NCBI GenBank assembly: GCA_946545475.1
Contig: CAMNNO010000009.1
Coordinates: forward strand, 1-36,228
Reading direction: 5' to 3'
DNA: 36,228 nt
DNA from: an uncultured Blautia sp.
Lineage (GTDB): Bacteria; Bacillota; Clostridia; Lachnospirales; Lachnospiraceae
The notes beneath the pieces are model-generated. The model worked only from the letters and a program-made list of their open reading frames with translations, did no database searches and had not been told where the DNA came from. Made by a program: the position numbers and the translations under genes. The stretch's first letter is position 1. Each line of letters opens with the position of its first letter. This document shows positions 6,231-14,298 of the stretch, piece by piece.

Positions 6231-9200
6231 ATGAAAAAGTTGGTTTCTTTCATGCTTATGCTGGTTATGGCGGCCAGCTCTTTCGCGCTGCCTGTATCAG
6301 CCTACAACCATCCGCAGGCGACAGCGGATGTGACAGAATCGGAAATCGCCAGTGCACAGGTTTCCCTGGAAATCGCCAAGGAAGGCATTGTCCTTCTTGA
6401 GAACAACAACAACGCACTTCCGATCGCGGCGGAGGGCGATGTCGCCCTGTTCGGCCTTGCAATGGTCCAGACGACCAAGGGCGGCACAGGCTCAGGCGCC
6501 GTGGATAACCGTATCGTCTATGCGGACGGCACGATTGTCGAAGGCTCGGGCGTTGCGACTTCCATCTTGGACGGCTTTGTAAATGCCGGATACCATGTCC
6601 TGACCAGTGATTATCTGGATGCCATTGTCCTGGCTACAAGGGAAGTCCGCGGCATGGCCGATGATCCCGCTGTCACGGACTATTTCACCGACGAAGAACT
6701 TGCGGACCTGGCGGCTAAGACCGACACGGCTTTCTACAGCATCCGCAGGAATGCCGGCGAAGGCTCCGACCGCGCTGTTGCGGACGATTACTATCTCTCT
6801 GACAACGAGCTGGCCAACATCAAAAAGCTGGCCGAGGTTTTCGACAAGCTGGTCGTCCTTCTCAACGTGATCAACTGCGACGCCAGCTGGTTCGCAGAGT
6901 CCGGCGCAGACGGCCTGGTTCTCGTCTCCAATCCGGGCGAGCTGGGCGGCGACGCCATCATCTCCGTCCTGAACGGCGAGACCTGCCCCTCCGGAAAGCT
7001 GGTGGATACCTGGGCAAAGAGCTACGAAGCCTGGCCGTCCAGCAAATATTTCAGCAATATCAACCCGGACGATCCCTGGGCCTCCGAGGTGGAATACTAC
7101 TTTGAAGACGTGTTTGTCGGCTACCGCTATTTTGACACCTTCAACGCGGACGCGATTCTGTATGACTTTGGCTACGGCCTGTCCTACACGACGTTTGACA
7201 TTGAAGTGGACGGCGTCAGCGCGGATGCCACGAACGTATCTGTGACCGCGACCGTGACCAATACCGGCAGCGTGTCGGGCAAGGAAGTCGTCGAGATTTA
7301 TTTCTCTGCACCGGAAGGCCGCATCCTCAAGCCCTACCAGGAACTGATCGCTTACGGCAAGACAGATGAGATCGCCCCCGGCGAGAGCCAGACGCTGACC
7401 ATCACCTTCCAGACCGCCGAGATGTCTTCCTATTACGAAGACGCCGCGGCCTATATCATGGAAGCGGGCGAATACATTCTCCGCGTGGGCAACAGCTCCC
7501 GGAACACGATTCCCGCAGCGGTGATCACCCTTGACGCTGACGCGGTGACCGAGCAGCTGGCCAACAAGATGGCCTTGGACCGTTATGGCGTATATCCCGG
7601 CGGTTCCAGCGGCAAGTATGACGATGTGGTGACCCAGGAAGGCAATGTCCGGCAGTGGCAGGAATTCTACGAAGCTTTCCTTGATGAAAACAAGGATGGA
7701 ATGAGCCTGGACGGCAAAGCAGAGGCGCAGTTCGCCCTGAGCCTTGCCGCAGCGGATTTTGTCACGAAAAATCCCTATGCCGAGAAGGGTGTGGATCCCT
7801 CGTCCGAGGATGTTGTGGCTTACATCTCCGCGACAACGGATATCGATGCCATCGGCGAAGCCGGCTATGACTTTGCGCTCGGCAAGGAATACAAAATTGA
7901 CCGCGTTGAGTACAGGGCCGAGGACGGTTCTCTCATCAATTACCGCGTAAAGAGCGGCAGCGAAGAGGATGGCACCGCGGAATACTACACGCTGATCGAT
8001 GTCCAGAAGGGCGACATTACCCTGGACCAGTTTGTCTCCGGCCTTGATCTCACCGAGATGGCGGATATTGTCGAGGGCGGCGAGGGCGCTCAGTTCCAGC
8101 TGCAGTACGGCGAAGTCGAAATCCCCGAAATGGCGGATGTTATCGATTATATCAAGGCAGAGACGGTTAACGGCCAGGCCGGCCAGACGATTGCTCTGTA
8201 TCGCTATACCCGTGCTATCCCGACCATGATTAACGCGGACGGCCCCGCAGGCGTCCGCCTGACCCAGCACTATGTCAACAGCAATGGCGAAGACTGCTAT
8301 CAGTTCTGCACCGCTTATCCGGTCGGCACGATGATTGCCCAGACCTGGAATACGGATCTGGCCTACCTGATGGGCCTCTATGTCGGCAGGGAAATGGTGC
8401 GCTACGGCGTGACGGAATGGCTGGCCCCCGGCATGAATATCCACAGGAACCCGCTCTGCGGCCGCAACTTTGAGTATTATTCGGAAGATCCGCTCATCGC
8501 CGGACTCACCGGCGGCTATGAGACCCTGGGCGTTCAGGAGAGCGCCGGCGTCGGCGTGACACTGAAGCATTTTGCGGGCAATGATCAGGAGAACAGCCGC
8601 GACAGCCAGAATGACGTGGCATCGGAGCGCTCTTTCCGCGAAATCTACCTCAAGCAGTTTGAGATTGCTGTCAAAATTTCCAATCCGATGGGCATCATGA
8701 CCAGCTATGGCCTGGTCAACGGGACGCCGACCGCCAATGACTGGGAACTGACCGAAGACATTCTCCGCACGGAATGGGGCTATGATGGATTTGTCATGAC
8801 CGACTGGCATGGTTCCGGCGGTATGACCGACGCGCTGGCCATGCACGCGGGCAATGAAATGATCATGCCCGGGAACCTTGGCGCATCTGCCATCGTCCCC
8901 TACGTCTCCGACGTTATGCCGGATATCGCGATTGACGAGAACGGAATTGCCACCGACGGCGGCTATCCGTCCACGGTGCCGCTGAGCAGAGTCTTCGGCG
9001 GAGGCGCCTTTGTATGGCGCAACCTGATTACCAACTGGGGAGACTACCGTCCGGATCCGAATGGCACGGAATTTATTGTCGTAACTACCGAGGAAGCGTT
9101 CACCACATCTGTGCGCACAGTCATCGGCGACAATGCGTTTGTGGATAAGACCGTCGAGGAGCTTGTGACGGAGCTTGAGGAGCAGGGCACGGCCTCCTTC

Positions 9201-9530
9201 ACGAAGAACGAGGACGGCACGGTTGCCATTACCTATAAACTGGTGCAGGCTTCCGCGAATGACAACACGCACTATGCGCCGGCCTATAAGGATCACGCCA
9301 TCACGGTAGGTGTCAACATGCTCGGCGAGGCGGATTGCAATCCCCTTTCTCTAGCGGATCTTCAGAAGGCTGTGAAGCGGGTGCTGATCGTTTCCATGCG
9401 CTCACTTCAGTGGCAGGAAGTGCTGGACGAGTATGCCGCACAGAGCGGGGAAGACATGAGCGCCTACGCGGTCGGATCCTTCACCGAGGCTGTGGGGCCG
9501 ACAGCCACTTATGTGACAGTGACGAAGTAA
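6231..9530 (+). CDS. Secreted glycoside hydrolase family 3 enzyme with reversed domain order
   Basis: A 1099-residue exported beta-glycosidase. Signal peptide MKKLVSFMLMLVMAASSFALPVSA. The GH3 C-terminal-type alpha/beta domain comes first (about residues 35-300: EIAKEGIVLLENNNNALPI, PGELGGDAI). A fibronectin-III-like domain follows (about 330-410, VTNTGSVSGKEVVEIYFSAP), and the TIM-barrel domain lies last (about 660-960). In the barrel, KHFAGNDQENSR is the substrate-binding signature and GFVMTDWHG holds the catalytic nucleophile D858 (SDW motif, here TDW). This order is known from Butyrivibrio and Ruminococcus beta-glucosidases and is the reverse of most GH3 enzymes. Inserts at about 450-650 and after 880 make it longer than usual. 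It has no cell-wall anchor. The sugar specificity is not readable from sequence. Confidence 0.93.
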   Translation: MKKLVSFMLMLVMAASSFALPVSAYNHPQATADVTESEIASAQVSLEIAKEGIVLLENNNNALPIAAEGDVALFGLAMVQTTKGGTGSGAVDNRIVYADGTIVEGSGVATSILDGFVNAGYHVLTSDYLDAIVLATREVRGMADDPAVTDYFTDEELADLAAKTDTAFYSIRRNAGEGSDRAVADDYYLSDNELANIKKLAEVFDKLVVLLNVINCDASWFAESGADGLVLVSNPGELGGDAIISVLNGETCPSGKLVDTWAKSYEAWPSSKYFSNINPDDPWASEVEYYFEDVFVGYRYFDTFNADAILYDFGYGLSYTTFDIEVDGVSADATNVSVTATVTNTGSVSGKEVVEIYFSAPEGRILKPYQELIAYGKTDEIAPGESQTLTITFQTAEMSSYYEDAAAYIMEAGEYILRVGNSSRNTIPAAVITLDADAVTEQLANKMALDRYGVYPGGSSGKYDDVVTQEGNVRQWQEFYEAFLDENKDGMSLDGKAEAQFALSLAAADFVTKNPYAEKGVDPSSEDVVAYISATTDIDAIGEAGYDFALGKEYKIDRVEYRAEDGSLINYRVKSGSEEDGTAEYYTLIDVQKGDITLDQFVSGLDLTEMADIVEGGEGAQFQLQYGEVEIPEMADVIDYIKAETVNGQAGQTIALYRYTRAIPTMINADGPAGVRLTQHYVNSNGEDCYQFCTAYPVGTMIAQTWNTDLAYLMGLYVGREMVRYGVTEWLAPGMNIHRNPLCGRNFEYYSEDPLIAGLTGGYETLGVQESAGVGVTLKHFAGNDQENSRDSQNDVASERSFREIYLKQFEIAVKISNPMGIMTSYGLVNGTPTANDWELTEDILRTEWGYDGFVMTDWHGSGGMTDALAMHAGNEMIMPGNLGASAIVPYVSDVMPDIAIDENGIATDGGYPSTVPLSRVFGGGAFVWRNLITNWGDYRPDPNGTEFIVVTTEEAFTTSVRTVIGDNAFVDKTVEELVTELEEQGTASFTKNEDGTVAITYKLVQASANDNTHYAPAYKDHAITVGVNMLGEADCNPLSLADLQKAVKRVLIVSMRSLQWQEVLDEYAAQSGEDMSAYAVGSFTEAVGPTATYVTVTK

Positions 9531-9570
9531 GCATTGAACTTCTAGCATAATCTCTATTGCCATCCTAAAC

Positions 9571-9620
9571 AAAAACCCGGTGTTCGTTTTGAAGAGAGAT
9601 AAACGAACACCGGGTTTTTG
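9571..9620. terminator. Bidirectional terminator between GH3 and the alpha/beta hydrolase
   Basis: AAAAACCCGGTGTTCGTTT pairs with AAACGAACACCGGGTTTTT over 19 bp around a 12-base loop, with A and T runs on the two sides. It can end transcription from both convergent genes. Confidence 0.92.
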
Positions 9621-9653
9621 CGTTGTGTATAGGATATTGCTCCCCTTTTCCCA

Positions 9654-10340
9654 TCAGGCTTTAGCAAAGAAATCCAGCAGCAGGTTCCCCATGATCTCGC
9701 TGCCGTCGATATAGCTCCCATGGTCGGCGCCTTCTACCACCACAAGCCGGGCATTGGGCAGGTTCTCCATGATGGTGCCGGTCTCCGAACGTAAGATCAG
9801 GTCGTTCTCTCCCACCGTGACAAGGACGGGAATGGTGATGGCTTTAAGCGATTCCGGGTCAATATGAGGCTCTTCCAGCATGAGTGTGATGAGCGGATTC
9901 GGGTTCGTTCTGTTCAGCTCCGTAAATTCTTCGACAAAAGACGCCTCTATCCCCTCCGGCGACAGGTTCGTCCCGCTGATCGCCATGACGCCAAGCGTTC
10001 CCGGATGATGGATTTCCAGCAGAAGGCCGATGATGCCGCCGTCGCTGTGGCCGTAAAAGGCCGGCTTTGAAAGGCCGAGGGCCTGTATAAACTGATACAT
10101 ATCCTCCGCCATATCGTCATAGTGGTATTCCGACAGCCGCTCGTTTGCGCCGTGGCCGCGGGAATCCGGGGCGTACACCTTATACCCTGCCCTTGCAAGC
10201 TGTCCGATTTCCGTGTCAAACAGGCTGTGGTCCTCACCGTTTCCATGGACCAGCACCACAGGCCGGCCCTCTCCTATAACGGCATAGTGCAGGGCAACGC
10301 CGTTAACGGTTACAACTTCTGATGCTTCGTATCTCATCAT
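9654..10340 (-). CDS. Alpha/beta hydrolase
   Basis: A cytoplasmic single-domain hydrolase of 228 residues from the preferred start. The family hydrolyses esters, lactones or related bonds. Oxyanion-hole motif VLVHGNGED, nucleophile serine in the elbow FYGHSDGG (G-x-S-x-G), acid in TVGENDLIL and histidine in GADHGSYIDG give a complete triad. The ORF track starts at 10415, but the best start is ATG 10340 (MMRYEASEVV), which has GGAGGAGA 6-7 bases upstream; ATG 10346 sits on top of that RBS. No lid domain is evident (the segment SFVEEFTELNRTNPNPL is short). The substrate is unknown. It is convergent with the GH3 gene and does not look co-transcribed with the ATPase gene behind it. Confidence 0.9.
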   Translation of the reverse strand: MMRYEASEVVTVNGVALHYAVIGEGRPVVLVHGNGEDHSLFDTEIGQLARAGYKVYAPDSRGHGANERLSEYHYDDMAEDMYQFIQALGLSKPAFYGHSDGGIIGLLLEIHHPGTLGVMAISGTNLSPEGIEASFVEEFTELNRTNPNPLITLMLEEPHIDPESLKAITIPVLVTVGENDLILRSETGTIMENLPNARLVVVEGADHGSYIDGSEIMGNLLLDFFAKA

Positions 10341-10464
10341 ATTCATCTCCTCCGTCTTTCTCCAATAATATACAAGTTTCCTCCCGTGACTCTTTATCGA
10401 ACAAATCATAATCATTCAATGACCGAAGATTGTGTATGTGATAAAAATACTTCCCCAATTCTTC

Positions 10465-11691
10465 TCAGATCATCCAAATGGGGAGGATAAAAGTCGTTCT
10501 GTCAACAGCTGACAGGTCTTCTCTCAAGCACACAATAGCGCCAGATCCTCTGGGAACCGCCCCTTTGTCCAGCACTTTAAAAGCCGAAGCCAGCTCTGTT
10601 CCCGGGCTTGTGCTTTTTTTAATTTCAAGAGGATGCAATTCTCCGTCCACTTCGATGACCATATCTATTTCATTCGTGTCCTTGTCACGATAATAGTGGA
10701 ACAGGCTTTCCTTTGCGCTGTTCAACCAGGTCTTTCTGATTTCCGCCACCGTATAGTTTTCCAGAATGGCTCCATTGATTGCGCCATTCATGAGAATTTC
10801 AGAGCTTGAATACTTTGTCAGGTACGCCACGAGTCCCGTATCAAAGAAGTACATCTTCGGTGTTTTTACGGTTCGTTTCAGCAAGTTGTTCGAGTACGGC
10901 CGAAGATAAAAAATAACTTCAGACTTTTCAAGTACCTGCAGCCACCTTTTTGCCGTGTCATCCGAAACGCCAACATCTCCCGCAATGTCATGCGTATTCA
11001 GCATCTGCCCCACGCGGCAGGCCGCGGCACGGATAAAATCGGCAAACAGCAGTTTGTCAACTCCGGGAATCACGTCGCTCACATCACGATTGATGTAACT
11101 CTGAATGTAGGAGCTGTAAAACACATCTCTGTCCCTGTATCTCCCACTCCTGTGGCCTGGCATACCACCGTTCCATATCCTCTCATACATCTCAAGCGGG
11201 CTGCATCTGCCAAGATGCTCTTTACGGCGGTTCAGGCTGTCAAGGCTAAGTGACAAGGGGCTGGTCGTCCCGTCTCCATACAACTCCGATTGCGACAACG
11301 CTGACATATGAATAATCGCTGTCCGCCCCGCCAATGATTCCTGCGCCAGTTCCATAAGCTGGAAAGCCTGCGATCCTGTCAGCCAATACGATCCCGGAGC
11401 CGCGCCATTGTCTACTGCAATTTTAATATATGAAAACAATTCCGGTGCATATTGCACTTCATCGATCAACACGGGGGCAGGATGCAGTTCCAGAAAAAGA
11501 GCGGGATCTGACTTTGCCAGACGCCGGGCCTCAATATCATCCAACGTGACTTTCTGCCGCTTCGTCCCCTCCATCAGATGTTCAAGCATGGTTGTCTTCC
11601 CCACCTGCCTCGGCCCGATCAATAGCAGGCAGCTATAATCATCGCTGATGTTTTTTACGCTTTGCTCAAGTGTTCGCTTGATATATGCCAT
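10465..11691 (-). CDS. AAA_14/DUF4143 ATPase
   Basis: A 408-residue protein of the large family that joins an AAA_14 ATPase to a DUF4143 C-terminal domain. Walker A is LIGPRQVGKTTM (about residues 24-35), Walker B is PVLIDEVQYAPELF (about 73-86), sensor is YWLTGSQ and an arginine-containing SLAGRT follows. The C-terminal domain begins with a winged-helix-like stretch (HDIAGDVGVSDDTAKRWLQVLEKSEVI) and ends with YYRDKDTNEIDMVIEVDGELHPLEIKK, which has the D-x(n)-E-x-K pattern of PD-(D/E)XK folds. Such genes are scattered and multi-copy in gut Firmicutes and Bacteroidetes and their role is not settled. RBS GGAGG lies 7 bases before ATG 11691. Confidence 0.88.
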   Translation of the reverse strand: MAYIKRTLEQSVKNISDDYSCLLLIGPRQVGKTTMLEHLMEGTKRQKVTLDDIEARRLAKSDPALFLELHPAPVLIDEVQYAPELFSYIKIAVDNGAAPGSYWLTGSQAFQLMELAQESLAGRTAIIHMSALSQSELYGDGTTSPLSLSLDSLNRRKEHLGRCSPLEMYERIWNGGMPGHRSGRYRDRDVFYSSYIQSYINRDVSDVIPGVDKLLFADFIRAAACRVGQMLNTHDIAGDVGVSDDTAKRWLQVLEKSEVIFYLRPYSNNLLKRTVKTPKMYFFDTGLVAYLTKYSSSEILMNGAINGAILENYTVAEIRKTWLNSAKESLFHYYRDKDTNEIDMVIEVDGELHPLEIKKSTSPGTELASAFKVLDKGAVPRGSGAIVCLREDLSAVDRTTFILPIWMI

Positions 11692-11725
11692 ACGATCGCC
11701 TCCGTCTCAAATACGATTCTATCTT

Positions 11726-11754
11726 ATTTTAGCCGAAATCAAGTTGAATTGCAA
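11726..11754 (-). promoter_or_regulatory. Probable promoter of the AAA_14/DUF4143 gene
   Basis: On the minus strand TTGCAA (11754-11749), a 17-base spacer and TAAAAT (11731-11726). Confidence 0.5.
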
Positions 11755-11988
11755 GCCTTTTCTTAGAAGAATATTTGAGAGAACGAAAAAAGAGCCGTGC
11801 CGAACAGGGAACTGAAAAGTATAGAGGTTTTAAAAGTCTCAAAGGCGTGATTCTGTCCTGGGGCAGCTGGGTGGTTTGCCATGCATATACCGCGGCATAA
11901 TCATTCGGTGGCCAAAGAATATGCTCATAAGGAAAAAACCGTCCCCTATTCTCGTGAACAAAACCAACAATTCGCAAATGTAATTCCA
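11755..11988. other. Intergenic stretch between divergent genes
   Basis: No credible gene is seen. The ORF 11881-12243 crosses the promoter and signal-peptide region of the next gene in another frame. The 840-residue antisense ORF 11729-14251 is a shadow of the secreted hydrolase. The stretch probably carries only upstream control sequence. Confidence 0.5.
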
Positions 11989-12017
11989 TTGAAACAAGCG
12001 CCGCTCTATTATATAAT
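11989..12017 (+). promoter_or_regulatory. Sigma-A promoter of the first secreted hydrolase
   Basis: TTGAAA (11989-11994), a 17-base spacer and TATAAT (12012-12017). The leader is about 120 bases and ends with AGGAGGAAAGAGAA before ATG 12143. Confidence 0.75.
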
Positions 12018-12142
12018 ATATCTAACATTTTTATCTGTAAGACACCGCTTTTTGTGCGCAACAAACCAACGCCAGGAATTTGATATGGCGAAATGCACAC
12101 GTCATATGATATCATGTCAACCAAAAACAGGAGGAAAGAGAA

Positions 12143-14038
12143 ATGAAAAAACTGTTTCGTATAATGATGATGACGGCTTTGCTCGTGTGCCTGGTCCATA
12201 CGAGTGCCATGGCGCTGAATTATTCCGGCTGCCAGGACAATGAAGCCACGTTTGAAACCCTGGGCGAAGCCCGCCAAAGCGGCCCAGCCGCAGTGGAAAA
12301 CCTTGAAACCAACGTTGGCAAGGTTTATGTCTCGCATCCGGTTCTGGATGGTTATCCGGAAGATGCCACATTTATTTACCGCTCCCCGAACCTGTTCGGC
12401 GGACGTGCGGCCGCCCGTCTGAACACCAACATCGTCGTGTTTGCCGAGAAAGCTTTTGAAAGCAAGGATGCTGCGTTTGCTTATCTGCAAGATCTGGGCC
12501 TGATCGACATCATCAACGAAGCCATCGGCAGCGTAGTCCTGGTTACGCCTGCGAACGGCGAAGCCTTCACCCAGGCCGACCAGCTGAATTATTACAAACT
12601 GCAGACGGCCATGCTGGCGCAGAAGGCGACAGGCAAGGATGAAGCCGGCGAAGCCGTGTCCTACTGCGATGCCGAGTACTTTGGCGGCTATGGCTACCTG
12701 TATGTCATCGGTATTGAAGGCGGCGCAACCTTCCTGAACAACTTCGTATCCAGCACCTACGATTATGTCAGCCGCATCGCCGGGCTTCTGCTCATCAATG
12801 GCAACATGGACCGCATCCGCAAGGTGGCGGCTCTGGTGCCGGCCTACCTTGTAAACGCCAGCGACGCCGTGGTCGAAAAATATAAAGCGGCTAATGAGAC
12901 CGATTCCTTCATGCGCTACCATGACGTGGACATCTATTTCAACCTGGACCGCCCCCTGCAGAAGGTTGCGGTTGTCGCCGATGAGGAGGCGGACTACGCC
13001 TCTTATATCAAAGACGCCTACTACAACATGTTCATCAAGGCTATGCGCGTGCCGGTCATCTACCGCGGCCTCTACACCGCCGCCACCCCGTACCAGGGCT
13101 ATGGCTTTGACGAAGCCCCCTATTCCCTGTGCGACCGCAACGCGATGATCAACGGGAGGACAGAAGACGGTATCATCATCATCCGCCACGACGAGGATAA
13201 GTTCAGCGATATTCAGACGCCCGAAGGCGACTATATGCAAACCTGGTTTGAGTTCCTGCCCGAGGAAGTGCTGGACGGCACCGCGCCGGCCGGAACGGTT
13301 CCGCTGATCCTGGCAAACCATGGCGGCGGCGACGACCCGCGCCTGTTTGTTGACGAAATCGGCCTGCTGGAACTCATCGGCAAGGAACGCATCGCGATCG
13401 TCGCCGGCGAGCATCAGGGCAAGAGCGCGATCCGCGCGGCCGTATTCCCGAAACTCGTCGAATATATGCTGGAAACCTATCCCGCTCTGGACGCTTCCCG
13501 TGTCTATGTCACCGGTTACTCCATGGGTGGCATGGGAACCATGGCCGCCATCTATGGCAAGCCTGAACTCTTTGCAGCCGCGGTCGGCATGTCCTTCGCG
13601 CCTATCCAGGCGACGGACGAGCAGCTGGCGCACATTGCGGAAGTGGGAATGCCTCTCATGATGACCACCTCTTCCTTCGACGCGGGCGGCGCGTTCGACG
13701 CCGTGAATGACCACATCTCCGAAGCGTATCAGGAGCGCCTGAACCGTTTCGCCACCTACAACGATGTGGAACCCGTCGGGGAATTCGATTTCGAGGCCTA
13801 TCCTCTCAGCGGCTTCAAGGGCGATTGCCTGGTTGTCCGGATGCTGAACAACGAATATAAGAATTATACCTGGTATCTGGAGAACAGCAAGGGTGAACCC
13901 GTGATGGCCCTGAGCGTCACGGAGGACCTGATTCACGCCCTGTATCCGGAATTTGGCAAAATCATGTGGGATTTCGCGAAGCACTTCAGCCGCGATCCTG
14001 AGACGTTCGAAATCACCTATGATCCTTATGTGGACTGA
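12143..14038 (+). CDS. Secreted alpha/beta hydrolase (esterase/depolymerase-like), copy 1
   Basis: A 631-residue exported protein with signal peptide MKKLFRIMMMTALLVCLVHTSAMA. The N-terminal half (about 30-320) is a family-specific region shared with the next gene (NEATFETL, LNTNIVVFAEKAFESKDAAFAYLQDLGLIDII, YYKLQTAML). The C-terminal half is an alpha/beta hydrolase of the PHB-depolymerase/feruloyl-esterase (LpqC-like) type: oxyanion region PLILANHGGGDDP, nucleophile serine in VYVTGYSMGGMGT (about residue 458), and histidine in LIHALYPEFGKIMWDF. A short C-terminal tail HFSRDPETFEI closes the fold. Likely substrates are polymer-linked or acyl esters outside the cell, but specificity is not visible. 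It has its own promoter and no anchor. Confidence 0.85.
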   Translation: MKKLFRIMMMTALLVCLVHTSAMALNYSGCQDNEATFETLGEARQSGPAAVENLETNVGKVYVSHPVLDGYPEDATFIYRSPNLFGGRAAARLNTNIVVFAEKAFESKDAAFAYLQDLGLIDIINEAIGSVVLVTPANGEAFTQADQLNYYKLQTAMLAQKATGKDEAGEAVSYCDAEYFGGYGYLYVIGIEGGATFLNNFVSSTYDYVSRIAGLLLINGNMDRIRKVAALVPAYLVNASDAVVEKYKAANETDSFMRYHDVDIYFNLDRPLQKVAVVADEEADYASYIKDAYYNMFIKAMRVPVIYRGLYTAATPYQGYGFDEAPYSLCDRNAMINGRTEDGIIIIRHDEDKFSDIQTPEGDYMQTWFEFLPEEVLDGTAPAGTVPLILANHGGGDDPRLFVDEIGLLELIGKERIAIVAGEHQGKSAIRAAVFPKLVEYMLETYPALDASRVYVTGYSMGGMGTMAAIYGKPELFAAAVGMSFAPIQATDEQLAHIAEVGMPLMMTTSSFDAGGAFDAVNDHISEAYQERLNRFATYNDVEPVGEFDFEAYPLSGFKGDCLVVRMLNNEYKNYTWYLENSKGEPVMALSVTEDLIHALYPEFGKIMWDFAKHFSRDPETFEITYDPYVD

Positions 14039-14135
14039 CCGTTCCTTTCCACAGCCTGGCCTGCCCCCATCTGCACGGCCAGAGGAATATGACATTTGCC
14101 CCGGATTGTGTGCATCGGGAAAACACATGGCAGAA

Positions 14136-14174
14136 CCTTCTGATGGCTTTCCGTTCCGGAGAACCATCAGAAGG
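14136..14174. other. Inverted repeat between the tandem hydrolases
   Basis: CCTTCTGATGG (14136-14146) and CCATCAGAAGG (14164-14174) form a perfect 11-bp stem with a 17-base loop. No T run follows, so it may be an RNA-stabilising or processing hairpin for the first gene. Confidence 0.5.
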
Positions 14175-14220
14175 CCGTCTGTGTTCACCTGAATCGCGGG
14201 GAAATGGCTCCACAAAAAGG

Positions 14221-14278
14221 GAGAGCGGTGCTCTATTGCATTCTCTGGCACAATAGGGCACCGCTCTCTGCTGCATCT
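14221..14278 (+). terminator. Terminator-like hairpin just before the second hydrolase
   Basis: GAGAGCGGTGCTCTATTG (14221-14238) pairs with CAATAGGGCACCGCTCTC (14251-14268) over 18 bp with one G-U pair; CTGCATCTTTTTT follows. It lies between copy 1 and copy 2, ending only some 10 bases before the AGGAGGG ribosome site of copy 2. Copy 2 has no obvious promoter of its own, so read-through or attenuation must matter. Confidence 0.75.
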
Positions 14279-14298
14279 TTTTTACAGGAGGGAAAAAC

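Noticed and set aside
6492-9296. A 934-residue antisense ORF across the GH3 gene
   Set aside because: It mirrors the codon bias of the GH3 gene, has no start signal and shows no domain. The sense strand has a signal peptide, catalytic motifs and RBS.
11729-14251. An 840-residue antisense ORF across the first secreted hydrolase
   Set aside because: Low-complexity shadow of the sense gene that runs through the promoter and terminator regions on both sides.
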